Positions 1-10,660 of a stretch of 64,000 nt of DNA are shown in pieces; position 1 is the stretch's first letter; every line of letters starts with the position of its first letter. The stretch is from Flavobacterium sp. MC2016-06 (GTDB lineage Bacteria; Bacteroidota; Bacteroidia; Flavobacteriales; Flavobacteriaceae). A program made the position numbers and the translations under genes. The notes under the pieces are model-generated. The model was not told where the DNA came from. It ran no database searches and was given only the letters and a program-made list of their open reading frames with translations. The DNA is taken from NCBI RefSeq assembly GCF_009711165.2, contig NZ_WMID02000028.1, positions 1-64,000 on the forward strand. The letters are read 5' to 3'.

Positions 1-586
1 TGGCACACAGTACCAGTTCCTGTAATGCTTCCCGCAGCAGCCGGAAGAGGATTTACTGTAATACTTAAACCTGATGATACTGTTCCGCTGCCACATCCAT
101 TTGTTCCTTGAACTGTTACAGTTCCTGAAGCGGCCGATGCAGAATAACTCACTGTTATTGAACGTGTATTTGTTCCTGATGTAATTGATGCTCCGGTTGG
201 CAATGTCCAAGTATAACCAGTTGCATTTGCAATTGCCGGAACAGAATAAGTTACACCTGTCTGACCTTGACACACAGTACCACTTCCTGTAATTGCTCCT
301 GCCGCAGCTGGAAGCGGATTTACTGTAATACTAAAACCTGATGACACTGTTCCATTTCCACACGTATTTGTTCCCTGAACTGTTACAGTTCCTGAAGCAG
401 CTGATGCAGAATAGCTTACTGTAATTGAATTTGTATTTGATCCTGATGTTATTGAAGCTCCGGTTGGTAAAGTCCAAGTATATCCCGTTGCATTTGTAAT
501 TGCTGTTACAGAATATGTTACTCCTGATTGACCCTGACACACAGTTCCAGTTCCTGTAATTGCTCCTGCCGCAGCTGGAAGCGGAT
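1..586 (-). repeat. Tandem 267-bp (89-residue) PKD-like repeats inside the giant protein
   Basis: The DNA word cacacagt recurs at 4, 271 and 538, a constant 267-bp period. Each unit encodes an 89-residue module starting NPLPAAAGAITG and containing TVCQGQ, a GYTWTLPTGASITSG strand pair and a TVTVQGTN..CG strand. The two units fully inside the window are very similar, as expected for recent intragenic duplication, and the array continues past the left edge. Copy number may vary between strains. Confidence 0.85.
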
Positions 587-3500
587 TTACAGTTAATCTA
601 GCTGTATTTGATATTATAGAACAACTACCACTTGTGATAGTACAACGCACATAATTACCGCTATACCCAAGTGGTGTATTGCTTAAATTTAATGAAGCAG
701 TGTTATAACCTGTTACTCCAGCAACACCGTTTGTAGTTAGCCAATTTGTTAAACCGTCAGCTGAATATTCCCAAAAATAAGAAGGACTTGATGCTGAAGT
801 TGAAATAGTAAATGCTCCACTTCCATTCTCACATACAGCTAATGCTTGAGGCTGGGTACTAATTACTGGTAATGAATTAACTGTAATATTTAAAACTCTC
901 GTAGTAAAACCACATGTGTTAGTAGCTGTTACAGTATAATTTGCAGCAGCGCTAACAGCAGTTGGTGTTCCTGTTATTGCTCCTGTTGCAGTATCTATAC
1001 TTAATCCTGCAGGTAAAGTAGCACTATATGTTACAGCTGGACTCCCTGCTGTGGTTAGTGTTGCACTATTTGTTGCAATGGCTGTATTAAGGCAATATGA
1101 AACTGTTGCACTAGTGTAACTTAATCCTGCTGGTGAAGCATTAAAAGTTAAAACCCCAGCATTTGATGTCACAGATGTTGGAGTACAAGTACCACCGCTA
1201 ACAACACATCGATACTGGTTATTTGCCAAAGTACCAGCAGGTGCTGTTAGAGTCATTGATGCTGTAGTTACATTCGAATATATTCCGCCATTTGTTAAAG
1301 CGGTAAAAGTTGTTCCTCCATTTGTGCTTATCTGCCAAGCATAAGTTAAAGTTCCTGCACCTGCTGTAGTAACACTAAAAACCTTATTCGTTCCCGGACA
1401 TATTGCCGAAGATGATGGTTGCGTAGTAATTGTAGGCGACTGATTTACGGTAAGTGTAATGGCTTTTGTCCCTATACATCCATTAGCATTTGTAATAGTC
1501 ATTGTTCCAAGATAGGTACCTGAAGCAGTACCAGCAGGAACCGAAATACCTGTTACATTTCCTCCGCCTGAAGCAAATGCAAATGAAGTAGAACCTTGAT
1601 CTGTTAACGTTGCCCAATCAATACTATAACTTGTTGGACTATCTGTTGCAGCGGTATAAGCCATTGTGGTAGTTTGTACGCTTGCGCTTTGACAAACTGC
1701 CGTAACTACTGCTGGTGTAGCAGCTGTTGTAATTGTTGGATTTGCAATAAAATTAACATATGTAGTAGAAGGAATTCCTGAACAGCCACTTGCTGTCGTT
1801 ACAGTTACTGTTGCTTGAAGAATTCCTGTACCTGAAAAAGTTACTGTCGGATTTTTAATAGTAGTAGAAGAAAACACTGTTCCTGCATTTCCTGTCCATG
1901 CATAGGTAACACCTGAAGCTGGGACATTCTCCACATCCAATTGAACAGATAAACCCGCACAAGAAGTTAAGGTTTTATAAATACCTTTAGGAACGGTTGT
2001 CGCAACTGGTGTAACTTGAGAAGATGGGACTAAAACTATATTATCTATAATTGTACCAAGGGTTTGACCTGCTGTATTCAAAGTATTATAAAACTCAACA
2101 CCTATTGAACTACTTGTTGCTGTAAAAGTAAGAGTACCTACTTTAGGAGTTGAATTAGTAGTCGTTAAGCTAGGAGAGGTAATAACAGATGTTCCACCTG
2201 TTATTTTAACTGTTACATCAGTAGTTGCAGGAGTGGATGCGTTTTCTCGTCGAGCATATAAAAAAGTCACCGTATAAGAAACACCAGGAATAACAGATAC
2301 AACTTGTCGCAGCGATGCTTCATAATCTAATTCTGCCGTATAATCATTATTACCACTAGAAAAATAAGTATTTTCTACATTAGTTTCAGCGGTTGTTCCT
2401 CTCGTAGTTGCTGCTGTCCAATTTGCTGTTTGAGCTGCAAAATCTCCATTAATGATTAGATTGCCTACACAATTCGCAATAATAACGTCATCCGTTGATG
2501 AACCACAACTATTAGTTATTGTCCAAGTTAAAACATATGATCCCGATCCAGAAGGAGTAAATGTAGCAGTAGGACTAGATGTACTACTAAACTGAGCTAA
2601 TGAAGTACTTGGACCACTCGTTATTGTCCACGCACCAGTACCAGACGTTGGAGTATTGGCAGCTAAAGTAAATGAAGCGCTAGTCCCATATTGATCAATT
2701 CCAGCATTTGATGTTGTTGGTGATGGATTTACAGTAAATGTAGCTGCGCTAGTGGCTGTACCTCCAGTTGTTGTTACTGTAACAGTTCCTGTAGTTCCTG
2801 AACCAACAACAGCAACGATTTGAGTTGCACTATTAGATGTTATGGATGAAACTGCAGTACCGCCAATTTTTACATTTGCAGCTGTAACTCCACTTAAATT
2901 TGTTCCGTTTATCGTTATACTGCCTCCTTCACATGCGCTTGCAGAACCAAGACTTGTAATTGTTGGAGTGGTTACCCTTGGAAAACTAATAGCCGACATT
3001 GCAAATCTAATATTATTATTAGGAGTAATAGTTGATGTTGCAGCTTGATCTGTTGTATTTGAACCAGGTATACTACGTTTTGCAACTTCATTTTTCCAAG
3101 CAACATTTCCTCCAGAATTGACATTGCCTGAATTTGTACCTCCACTAGTCCAATTAGTATTTATTGTATAAGAGGGAATAGCCGCACTGTTATCATTGTA
3201 TATACTAGTAATGTAAACAGCTTGTTCATTTGTATTCACAGTCATTGCAGCACTCAATGTTGCTGGTCCATTTGCTCCAGTATTGCTAAACCCATTCCCT
3301 GTTGTATAAGAAGCGGGCGATTGATCAACACCAGCAAAAACACCATACCAAACAGTCATATTTGCAAGCGTTGCATTAGTCACTGCACCTCCTGTCACAT
3401 TAAACGCACGAGAGGTAGCATCCATTACAGTATTATCTTTTAAATAATATAACCATGTATGCATACGTCCATTAGTTCCTCCATTGCCTGTTGCTTTAGT

Positions 3501-3983
3501 TAAAGAAACTCCTCCATACGTAATTGTAGGATCTGCTTGAATTCCTGATCCTCCTCCTTCCGTATATGTTGTGGTTACTCCAACAACCAAAATACGATTA
3601 GAACCTGCAGCAATAGCAAAACTTGTACCTGTTGCTGTTAATGTCGTTTGGTCATACGGTTTTGTCCAAGCAGTTGGCTGTGTAATTTGCCCAGAAACTG
3701 AATTAACAAAAACCGAAAATAAAACAATAAGAAGATATTTTATTCTTCCTGTCAAAACAGCTTTGTTTTCTGAAAATTTATCAAATGACCAAAAGTGAGC
3801 ATCTCCATCAATTTGAGAAAACTGTACTATCATTTTCTTCAACTTGTTTATTTTGGAAGATAAAAAAGTAAAAACAGATAACATTGTCAAACAAAGTAGC
3901 TTTATTTTGAAATGAATGTTTTTTCTTGCAGAAAATTTAGAAAAAATAAAAAATAAAAACGAGTAAAGTAATTTTCTCATCAT
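1..3983 (-). CDS. Giant secreted/surface repeat protein (partial, C-terminus beyond window)
   Basis: The reverse strand is open from position 3983 to the window edge, about 1,327 codons with no stop by hand translation. After the signal region comes a low-complexity extracellular segment, an IPT/TIG-like domain (about 2980-2700), a carbohydrate-binding-like jelly-roll module opening with NLIINGDF (about 2475-2025), then Ig-like/PKD-like repeats, several with paired Cys. The last repeats are 89 residues each. This composition is typical of adhesin-like cargo of the type IX secretion system; a C-terminal sorting domain would lie outside the window, so export by that route is inferred. The start is uncertain. 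ATG codons at 3983, 3980 and 3833 are in frame, and the clearest signal peptide (KYLLIVLFSVFVNSVSGQ) begins 30 or more residues after the latest of them, so the protein has an unusually long N-terminal extension. The substrate or adhesion target is unknown. Confidence 0.85.
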   Translation of the reverse strand, partial: MMRKLLYSFLFFIFSKFSARKNIHFKIKLLCLTMLSVFTFLSSKINKLKKMIVQFSQIDGDAHFWSFDKFSENKAVLTGRIKYLLIVLFSVFVNSVSGQITQPTAWTKPYDQTTLTATGTSFAIAAGSNRILVVGVTTTYTEGGGSGIQADPTITYGGVSLTKATGNGGTNGRMHTWLYYLKDNTVMDATSRAFNVTGGAVTNATLANMTVWYGVFAGVDQSPASYTTGNGFSNTGANGPATLSAAMTVNTNEQAVYITSIYNDNSAAIPSYTINTNWTSGGTNSGNVNSGGNVAWKNEVAKRSIPGSNTTDQAATSTITPNNNIRFAMSAISFPRVTTPTITSLGSASACEGGSITINGTNLSGVTAANVKIGGTAVSSITSNSATQIVAVVGSGTTGTVTVTTTGGTATSAATFTVNPSPTTSNAGIDQYGTSASFTLAANTPTSGTGAWTITSGPSTSLAQFSSTSSPTATFTPSGSGSYVLTWTITNSCGSSTDDVIIANCVGNLIINGDFAAQTANWTAATTRGTTAETNVENTYFSSGNNDYTAELDYEASLRQVVSVIPGVSYTVTFLYARRENASTPATTDVTVKITGGTSVITSPSLTTTNSTPKVGTLTFTATSSSIGVEFYNTLNTAGQTLGTIIDNIVLVPSSQVTPVATTVPKGIYKTLTSCAGLSVQLDVENVPASGVTYAWTGNAGTVFSSTTIKNPTVTFSGTGILQATVTVTTASGCSGIPSTTYVNFIANPTITTAATPAVVTAVCQSASVQTTTMAYTAATDSPTSYSIDWATLTDQGSTSFAFASGGGNVTGISVPAGTASGTYLGTMTITNANGCIGTKAITLTVNQSPTITTQPSSSAICPGTNKVFSVTTAGAGTLTYAWQISTNGGTTFTALTNGGIYSNVTTASMTLTAPAGTLANNQYRCVVSGGTCTPTSVTSNAGVLTFNASPAGLSYTSATVSYCLNTAIATNSATLTTAGSPAVTYSATLPAGLSIDTATGAITGTPTAVSAAANYTVTATNTCGFTTRVLNITVNSLPVISTQPQALAVCENGSGAFTISTSASSPSYFWEYSADGLTNWLTTNGVAGVTGYNTASLNLSNTPLGYSGNYVRCTITSGSCSIISNTARLTVNPLPAAAGAITGTGTVCQGQSGVTYSVTAITNATGYTWTLPTGASITSGSNTNSITVSYSASAASGTVTVQGTNTCGNGTVSSGFSITVNPLPAAAGAITGSGTVCQGQTGVTYSVPAIANATGYTWTLPTGASITSGTNTRSITVSYSASAASGTVTVQGTNGCGSGTVSSGLSITVNPLPAAAGSITGTGTVC

Positions 3984-4284
3984 ATCAATTGTGGTATTTA
4001 TTATAAATTTGTTCTTGTTTTGGCAACCAAACAAAAAAATAGTACTTGATATGTATATACGAAGTACTCTAATTTTTGGTTTTAAAAATCTAACAATCAG
4101 AATTTTAAACTGCTTTGTTTAAGCTAAAAAAAACGTTCTGATGTACTCCACAAAAATATTATAATAAAGCACATACGCAACATTTTAGCAAAAGACTTTT
4201 TAAGAAAAAGCGAAAACTTTTCTTAAAATTATATAATAAATTATTAATTTTTAGCAATAACCGTTAAAAAGAAAGAAAAAACCG
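3984..4284. other. Divergent intergenic region with no gene seen
   Basis: This very A+T-rich stretch of about 300 bp separates the divergent giant-protein gene and recX. No ORF, hairpin terminator or exact TAnnTTTG box was recognised. It presumably carries both promoters, but I cannot place them. Confidence 0.4.
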
Positions 4285-4755
4285 ATGAATAGCACTTTTA
4301 CTCCAAAAGAAGCATTACAAAAATTAGAGCACTTTTGTGCCTATCAAGAGCGTTGTCATGACGAAGTAATTTCTAAATTATTTAGTTTAAAAATGACCTC
4401 TGATGAAATCGATTTTATTGTTGTTCAGCTTATTGAAGGGAATTTTTTAAACGAAACTCGTTTTGCTTGCAGTTTTGCAAGAGGGAAACACAGAATTAAA
4501 CATTGGGGTAAAATTAGAATTACAAATGAGTTAAAAGCCAGACACATTTCTTCAACAAATATTACTTTGGCTTTAAAAGAAATTTCTCCCGAAGAATACG
4601 AATCTACTTTTGAGCAGCTTTCAGAAAAATGCTGGAATAGCCTGCAAGAAAAAAATCTTTTAAAAAAAAGAAAAAAATTCTGCGATTATATGCTGCGTCG
4701 CGGCTACGAAAGTAATTTTATTTATGACAAGGTTAAAGAATTTGAAGAAAAATAA
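4285..4755 (+). CDS. recX: Regulatory protein RecX
   Basis: This 156-residue, wholly helical, charged protein has the three-repeat three-helix organisation of RecX, which binds the RecA filament and limits its recombinase and coprotease activity. Recognisable family features are the early segment with YQERCHDEVISKL, the middle GNFLNETRFACSFARGK and IKHWGKIRITNEL strings, and the late FCDYMLRRGYESNFI segment. The length fits the family (about 150-170). It stands alone rather than next to recA, with an A-rich stretch just upstream of the ATG. Identification is by family pattern and is fairly secure. Confidence 0.9.
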   Translation: MNSTFTPKEALQKLEHFCAYQERCHDEVISKLFSLKMTSDEIDFIVVQLIEGNFLNETRFACSFARGKHRIKHWGKIRITNELKARHISSTNITLALKEISPEEYESTFEQLSEKCWNSLQEKNLLKKRKKFCDYMLRRGYESNFIYDKVKEFEEK

Positions 4756-5140
4756 ATCTTATTTTCTTCAAACAAAAATCTCTTTATCTTCTTTTAAAAT
4801 CGTATTAAATTACTTATAGATTACATCATAACCAACAGTTGTAATTTATTACATTATTGCGGATTTTAAGCTTAAATGACGTTTTTTATAATTTTATACT
4901 CAAAAACCAATCTAAAACAGAGCTTAATTTACGACTTTTCTTATATTTTAATTTGCTCTTTTATAAGAAATAACGCTGAATATCATTTTTCACAATGTAG
5001 TTCATCGTTTTTTTTATGCTCTATATCGATTTTAGTACTGTTCTTAAAACCATCCCTATTTCTAACACGTAGATGTATCTATATTTGCGAGGACAACAAA
5101 GTCCTATGCCAACATAACAAGTTGATATAAAACATTTAAC
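4756..5140. other. Intergenic region upstream of the beta-helix adhesin
   Basis: I see no supported gene in these 385 bp. An 84-codon open frame (4876-5130) has the composition of translated A+T-rich spacer, with runs of F, S, I and L and no domain, and is not called. The right end carries the presumed promoter of the downstream gene. Confidence 0.5.
5080..5087 (+). promoter_or_regulatory. Possible flavobacterial -7 box (TATATTTG)
   Basis: TATATTTG matches the Bacteroidota -7 consensus TAnnTTTG and lies 53 bp before the ATG of the adhesin gene. No good TTG -33 element is present at the usual 17-23 nt distance, so this is a weak call. Confidence 0.35.
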
Positions 5141-8100
5141 ATGAAAAAAACTTTACTTTTATTTTTATTGTTACCCTTTTTTGGATTTGCGCAAACTACT
5201 TTTAGTGCTGGAACTTATTACATCAACTCTACAAGTTCAACTACTTATCTAAAAAGTTTATCAAGTGCTATTACAGAATTAAATAAATCTGGAAGTTCAA
5301 TTACTGGTCCAGTGGTATTTTCTCTTGATGAAAGTCAAAGTTTAAGTTCTCAGATAACTATCAATCCAATAGTTGGATCAAGTACTGCAAATACATTAAC
5401 AATCAAACCAACTGATGCTGTTACTAATTTAACTATATCAGGCAATATTGCTAGTGGAGCTGTAATAGCTTTAAACGGTGCTGACAATATTATTATTGAT
5501 GGAAATAACAACTTAAAAATTTACAACACCTTTAACACAACAAACAGTAATACTGCACGATTAGGAATTTGGCTGTATAACAATTCGGACAATAACATAA
5601 TCCAAAACCTAAATATTGAGTTAAACATAGCGGGCTTAACAACTGAAGCATCCTCAACAGGAGTAATGGCGGGAAGCAGTACAATAGGCGGAAATGGAAA
5701 TAATATAAATAATACCATACAAAATGTAACTTTCACCAAGGTTAAACAAGCAATAGTTATAAAAGGACAAAACTTATCAAATACAGGTTGGAAAATTCTA
5801 AACAATAAGATTGAGTCTACAGATGACAATACTAAAGCCTATTTAGGAATCTATCTTTTAAACACTGCTACTTATACCATCACAGGAAATAGTCTTAATG
5901 GTATAAAACTACCTTCTGGTATTGGAGGAAGCCCAACACATTCAGCCATTTATTTAGAGAATGCAAATGATGGGATCATATCAAAAAACATAATATCAAA
6001 TATAGAAAACCTCAGAGGAACATATTCTGGCTATGGAATTTATGTTAGCGGAAACAATCCCACAATAAGTGAGAATACAATTTCAAATGTAAATACGAAT
6101 TCAACAACAACAGGGGCTTTTGGAATCAGAGCTGAAGGAAATAACACGACCCTTTACAACAATAAAGTTAGTACTATTATATCTTCTCAGGCAAAATCGA
6201 CAGCAGGAATCTATACTTCAGGAAATAATCAATTATTATACAATAATTATGTAAACAATGTTGCGTCAACTGGAGGAGGTGATGCTGCTACTCAGGATGG
6301 ATTTGGTATTTATATAAATAGTGGGGCAACAATTAAATTATATCATAATAGTGTAAAACTTACTACTAATCAAGCATCAGGATCTTCAGCAGCACTATAT
6401 CTAAATTCAGGTTCTGATTTTGATATCAGAAATAATATTTTTGTTAATACACAAACATCGGGAAGTTTAAGATTTGCAATTTTTTCGCTAGAAGGTGATG
6501 CAAGTAAATTCACTAATATAAACAATAATGATTATTATAGTACTCAACACATAGGTTGTTTCGGTAGTTACTACACAACTTCAAACCGTAAAACAACACT
6601 TGCATTATGGCAGAGTGCTACTGGTAAAGATGGTGCTTCACTAAATGTAAATCCATTATTCACTAACAGCACTTTAGATTTAGATACTACTGACGCTTCC
6701 AATAAAACTTTAGCAGGAACTACAACCCTGCTTACTACTATAACTAGCGATATCTATAACAGTGCGAGGGTTAAACCATATATGGGTGCTTATGAAATTG
6801 TAAGTTGCCTTTCGCCAAGCATAACAACTCAGCCAACATCACCGGCAGCAGTATGTACAGGAACTGGCACACAAACTATTACTGTAGCTGCTACCGGAAC
6901 AGGACTAACATATGTATGGAAAAAAGATGGTACAGCAGTAGCAAATGGAGGAGTTATCAGTGGACAAGGAACTAACAGTCTTACTTTAACTAGTCCTACA
7001 GCTACTAATGCAGGAAGTTATACAGTAGAAATTACTGGAGCTTGTACTCCTGTAGTAACATCAAACGCTGTAACGGTTACAGTAAATGCTAATAATACTT
7101 TTGGGGCAGCATCATCAACACCAAATGTATGTATTAATACTGCAATAACAGCAGTTACGCTTACTACTGTAGGAGCAACAGGTATTAGTAATAGTGGTGT
7201 TTCTGGCGCAAATGGACTACCAGCAGGAGTTTCAGCAGCTTGGGCATCAAATCAAATAACAATCAGTGGTACACCTACTGCATCTGGAACTTTCACTTAT
7301 AGTATTCCATTAACTGGTGGATGTGGTAGTGTAAATGCTACTGGTTCAATTACGGTTAATTCACAATCAACTGCACCAACAGGAATAACTGGAACTACTA
7401 CAATCTGTAACGGATCAAGCACAACTCTAACGGTAGCTGGAGGTAGTCTAGGTACTGGTGCAACTGTACAATGGTTTACAGGATCTTGCGGTGGAACATC
7501 TGCTGGTACAGGAAATAGCATAACAGTTTCTCCAACTACAAATACAATTTATTATGTAAGATATAGTGGAACATGTAATACAACTACTTGTGCAAATGTT
7601 ACTGTTAATGTAACTCCTACTAATACTGTAACGACTGCATCGTCAACACCAAATGTTTGTATTAACACTGCAATAACAGCAGTTACCCTTACTAGTGTAG
7701 GAGCAACAGGTATTAGTAATGATGGTGTTTCTGGCGCAAATGGACTACCAGCAGGTGTTTCTGCAACTTGGGCATCAAATCAAATAACAATTAGTGGTAC
7801 ACCTACTGCATCTGGAACTTTCACTTATAGTATTCCATTAACTGGTGGTTGCGGCTCCGTAAACGCTGCTGGTACAATTACAGTAAACCCTATTGTCACT
7901 CCAAGTGTAACTATAACATCTACACCATCAGGTACAGTATGTCAAGGAACAAATATTACTTTTAATGCATTTGTTACTAATGGTGGAACAACAACCACTT
8001 ATAAATGGTATAGAAACACTACATTAATTACAAATCAAACTGGAAGTGCATTCAACATTAACGATTTAGAGAACGGAGACATCGTAAAAGTTATCATAAC

Positions 8101-10618
8101 TTCTAATGCTGCTTGTGCAACTACTACAACTGCTACTTCTAATGAGATCCAGCCGTCTATCACTATGACAGATCGCGGAAGAACTCAAGGTGGTGGAACA
8201 ATTTGCAAAGGAACCGCAACTCCTCTTATGAAATTAGTGAATTATTATGGCCCTGGAAATGTTCCATATACTGAAACAAGTAAAATATTATACTGGGAAT
8301 ACAGTGATGATAATAACAATACTTGGACACAAATTCCTGGCACCGCTAATTTAAACCAATACCAGCCACCAGAAACTCTAACAGCAAATAGAGCTTATAG
8401 AGCACAAGCTCAAACTCCTGGATGCAATAAATTATTTGCTGCTATAGAAACAACTGTAATTATTAAACCATTACCAACTGTAACATTTACAGCTCAACCT
8501 GGTACTGAGACTTGTAAAAACACAAATGTTACCTATACTACTCAAGCAAGCCAGTTTACTTATCTTTGGACTGTACCTGGAACTGTCAATGTAGACTACA
8601 CAATTGTATCTGGAAGTTTAGCAACAACCAGCAATACCGTTACTTTAAAATGGTTAACTGCAGGCAGCAAAACGGTAACTGTAAATTACAAAAATAGTTA
8701 TAGTACTAATGGCAGCGGTGTTCCAAACAACGATGGTTGTTATGCAACAACTCCTGCAAGTGCTGCTACAACTGTAACTGCACCGCTATCAGCACCAACT
8801 CAAGGAACAATCGTTGTACCAACTTGTACTGTACCAACAGGAAGTATTACATTAAACAGCTTAGCTGGTTCTGGAACTTTAGCTTATCAAGGTCCAAATT
8901 CTTCGACTAACAGTTATACTATTACAGGAAATTCAATGACGATTCCTGGATTAACACCTGGAGATTATACTTTTTCTGTATCTAATTCTTGCGGTACCGT
9001 ATATTCTGCTACAATTACGCTGCAAGGGGCAAATAAATGGAATGGTACTGCATGGTCAAGTGGAGCAGAACCAACAACTGATGATATATTAGAATTTGAT
9101 TCTGACTATAGTTTAAATAAAGACATTAATGGTTGTTCTTGTACTGTAACAAACAATGCAAAGGTTACCATTGCATCTGGTAAAACATTAAATATTATAA
9201 ATGCGGTCAATGTAGTTTCTGGTTCATTAACGTTTGAAAATAGCGCGAGTTTAGTACAAAAAAACAATGTTACTAATACAGGAAACATTAACTATAAGAG
9301 AAATATAACCGTACGTCGTTTGGATTTAACTTATTGGTCATCTCCAGTTACTGCTACACCCGGTTTTACAATGCATGATTTATCTCCTAATACATTGTTA
9401 GATAAATATTATACATGGGTTCAAGCAACAGGTTGGACTGTAAATCTTAATGGAACTCTTGTAATGACACAAGGTAAAGGCTACAGCATAAGAGCTCCGC
9501 AGCCTTATGATACTGCCACCCCAGCACTTTATACTGGAACGTTTATTGGAGTTCCAAACAATGGAAATATTTCATACACACCAGAAGCAGCAAGCTGGAA
9601 TCTTATCGGTAATCCATATCCTTCTGCTTTAAATGCAAATAAATTAATGAATGCAAACGCAAATCTAGGTTCTTTATATTTCTGGACGCATAATTCTTCT
9701 CCAACAGCATTGCCTGGAGAAACATTATACAAGTATGCTAGTGCAGATTTTGCTGTTTACAATCTTACAGGAGCTACCGCAAGCTCAACAGGCGGACCAG
9801 TTCCATCAGGATATATTGGAGCAGGACAGGCTTTCTTTGCCAAAGTAAGTACAGGAGATCCTATTAATTTTACAAACACTATGCGTGAAATAGGTACCAA
9901 CCAGCAGTTTTATAAAACAACTGAAAGTAGTGATACAGATGTTAAAAGCCGTGTATGGTTAAATTTCACTAATACTCAAGGAGCATACAAACAGGTGATA
10001 ATTGGTTATTTAAACGGAGCTACTAACTACTGGGATATGAACTATGACGCTGCTACTATGAACGGTAACTCTTATGTAGATTTTTACAGTATTAATGATT
10101 CTAGAAAACTAACTATTCAAGGTCGTGCAATGCCGTTTGATAATACAGAAACGCTTCCATTAGGATATAAAACAACAGTTGCGGGAGATTTTACAGTAGC
10201 AATTGATCATGTTGATGGTCTTTTTACAGATCAAGCTGTTTATCTAGAGGATAAAGTGACTGGTAAAATAACAGATTTGAGAGCATCAAACTATACGTTT
10301 ACTTCTGAGATTGGAACTTTTGCAGAACGTTTGGTTTTACGTTATACAAATAAAACACTTGGAACTGGTGATTTTGACGACTTAGAAAGTACTATTTTGG
10401 TTTCTGTAAAAGACAAAGTAATTAAACTAACTTCATCAAAAGAGTCTATAAAAGGGGTAGTTATTTATGACATCAATGGAAAACTACTTTATGACAACAA
10501 AAAAATAGATTCTACTGAATTCCAGCTATCAAATTTACAATCTAGCAATCAGGTTTTATTGGTAACAGTTACTTTAGATAATGACTTTACAACAACTAAG
10601 AAAATCATATTCCAATAA
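5141..10618 (+). CDS. Type IX secretion cargo: beta-helix and Ig-like repeat protein with T9SS type A sorting domain
   Basis: The 1,825-residue protein starts with a clear signal peptide (KKTLLLFLLLPFFGFAQ). Residues about 85-470 are Asn/Gly-rich with repeated NN-I-N turns, as in a right-handed parallel beta-helix (NosD/pectate-lyase-like fold). From about 555 onward come Ig-like modules, including two near-identical copies (about 650-740 and 827-915). A module starting KWNGTAWSSGAEPTTDD (about 1298) resembles one common in flavobacterial secreted proteins. The final 75 residues, with GVVIYDINGKLLYDNK and ending in KKIIFQ, form a type A C-terminal sorting domain, so the protein should cross the outer membrane by the type IX system and be released or anchored. 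No catalytic residues are evident; adhesion or glycan binding is plausible. It ends before a strong bidirectional terminator. Confidence 0.92.
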   Translation: MKKTLLLFLLLPFFGFAQTTFSAGTYYINSTSSTTYLKSLSSAITELNKSGSSITGPVVFSLDESQSLSSQITINPIVGSSTANTLTIKPTDAVTNLTISGNIASGAVIALNGADNIIIDGNNNLKIYNTFNTTNSNTARLGIWLYNNSDNNIIQNLNIELNIAGLTTEASSTGVMAGSSTIGGNGNNINNTIQNVTFTKVKQAIVIKGQNLSNTGWKILNNKIESTDDNTKAYLGIYLLNTATYTITGNSLNGIKLPSGIGGSPTHSAIYLENANDGIISKNIISNIENLRGTYSGYGIYVSGNNPTISENTISNVNTNSTTTGAFGIRAEGNNTTLYNNKVSTIISSQAKSTAGIYTSGNNQLLYNNYVNNVASTGGGDAATQDGFGIYINSGATIKLYHNSVKLTTNQASGSSAALYLNSGSDFDIRNNIFVNTQTSGSLRFAIFSLEGDASKFTNINNNDYYSTQHIGCFGSYYTTSNRKTTLALWQSATGKDGASLNVNPLFTNSTLDLDTTDASNKTLAGTTTLLTTITSDIYNSARVKPYMGAYEIVSCLSPSITTQPTSPAAVCTGTGTQTITVAATGTGLTYVWKKDGTAVANGGVISGQGTNSLTLTSPTATNAGSYTVEITGACTPVVTSNAVTVTVNANNTFGAASSTPNVCINTAITAVTLTTVGATGISNSGVSGANGLPAGVSAAWASNQITISGTPTASGTFTYSIPLTGGCGSVNATGSITVNSQSTAPTGITGTTTICNGSSTTLTVAGGSLGTGATVQWFTGSCGGTSAGTGNSITVSPTTNTIYYVRYSGTCNTTTCANVTVNVTPTNTVTTASSTPNVCINTAITAVTLTSVGATGISNDGVSGANGLPAGVSATWASNQITISGTPTASGTFTYSIPLTGGCGSVNAAGTITVNPIVTPSVTITSTPSGTVCQGTNITFNAFVTNGGTTTTYKWYRNTTLITNQTGSAFNINDLENGDIVKVIITSNAACATTTTATSNEIQPSITMTDRGRTQGGGTICKGTATPLMKLVNYYGPGNVPYTETSKILYWEYSDDNNNTWTQIPGTANLNQYQPPETLTANRAYRAQAQTPGCNKLFAAIETTVIIKPLPTVTFTAQPGTETCKNTNVTYTTQASQFTYLWTVPGTVNVDYTIVSGSLATTSNTVTLKWLTAGSKTVTVNYKNSYSTNGSGVPNNDGCYATTPASAATTVTAPLSAPTQGTIVVPTCTVPTGSITLNSLAGSGTLAYQGPNSSTNSYTITGNSMTIPGLTPGDYTFSVSNSCGTVYSATITLQGANKWNGTAWSSGAEPTTDDILEFDSDYSLNKDINGCSCTVTNNAKVTIASGKTLNIINAVNVVSGSLTFENSASLVQKNNVTNTGNINYKRNITVRRLDLTYWSSPVTATPGFTMHDLSPNTLLDKYYTWVQATGWTVNLNGTLVMTQGKGYSIRAPQPYDTATPALYTGTFIGVPNNGNISYTPEAASWNLIGNPYPSALNANKLMNANANLGSLYFWTHNSSPTALPGETLYKYASADFAVYNLTGATASSTGGPVPSGYIGAGQAFFAKVSTGDPINFTNTMREIGTNQQFYKTTESSDTDVKSRVWLNFTNTQGAYKQVIIGYLNGATNYWDMNYDAATMNGNSYVDFYSINDSRKLTIQGRAMPFDNTETLPLGYKTTVAGDFTVAIDHVDGLFTDQAVYLEDKVTGKITDLRASNYTFTSEIGTFAERLVLRYTNKTLGTGDFDDLESTILVSVKDKVIKLTSSKESIKGVVIYDINGKLLYDNKKIDSTEFQLSNLQSSNQVLLVTVTLDNDFTTTKKIIFQ
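7091..7887 (+). repeat. Two near-identical Ig-like modules 528 bp apart
   Basis: The modules at about 7091-7359 and 7622-7887 share the strings STPNVCINTAITAVTLT, SGANGLPAGVSA and WASNQITISGTPTASGTF, and are also highly similar as DNA. The offset is 528 bp (176 codons). The DNA similarity points to recent duplication or gene conversion inside the adhesin gene. Confidence 0.85.
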
Positions 10619-10660
10619 AATTATAAACATAAGACGCACAATAGTGCATCTCTACAATAA

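Noticed and set aside
1..600. Regularly spaced repeats considered as a CRISPR array
   Set aside because: The 267-bp units are fully coding in one frame and encode PKD-like domains; there are no short repeats with unique spacers.
4876..5130. 84-codon open frame upstream of the beta-helix adhesin
   Set aside because: Composition is that of translated A+T-rich spacer, no domain is seen, and it overlaps the likely promoter.
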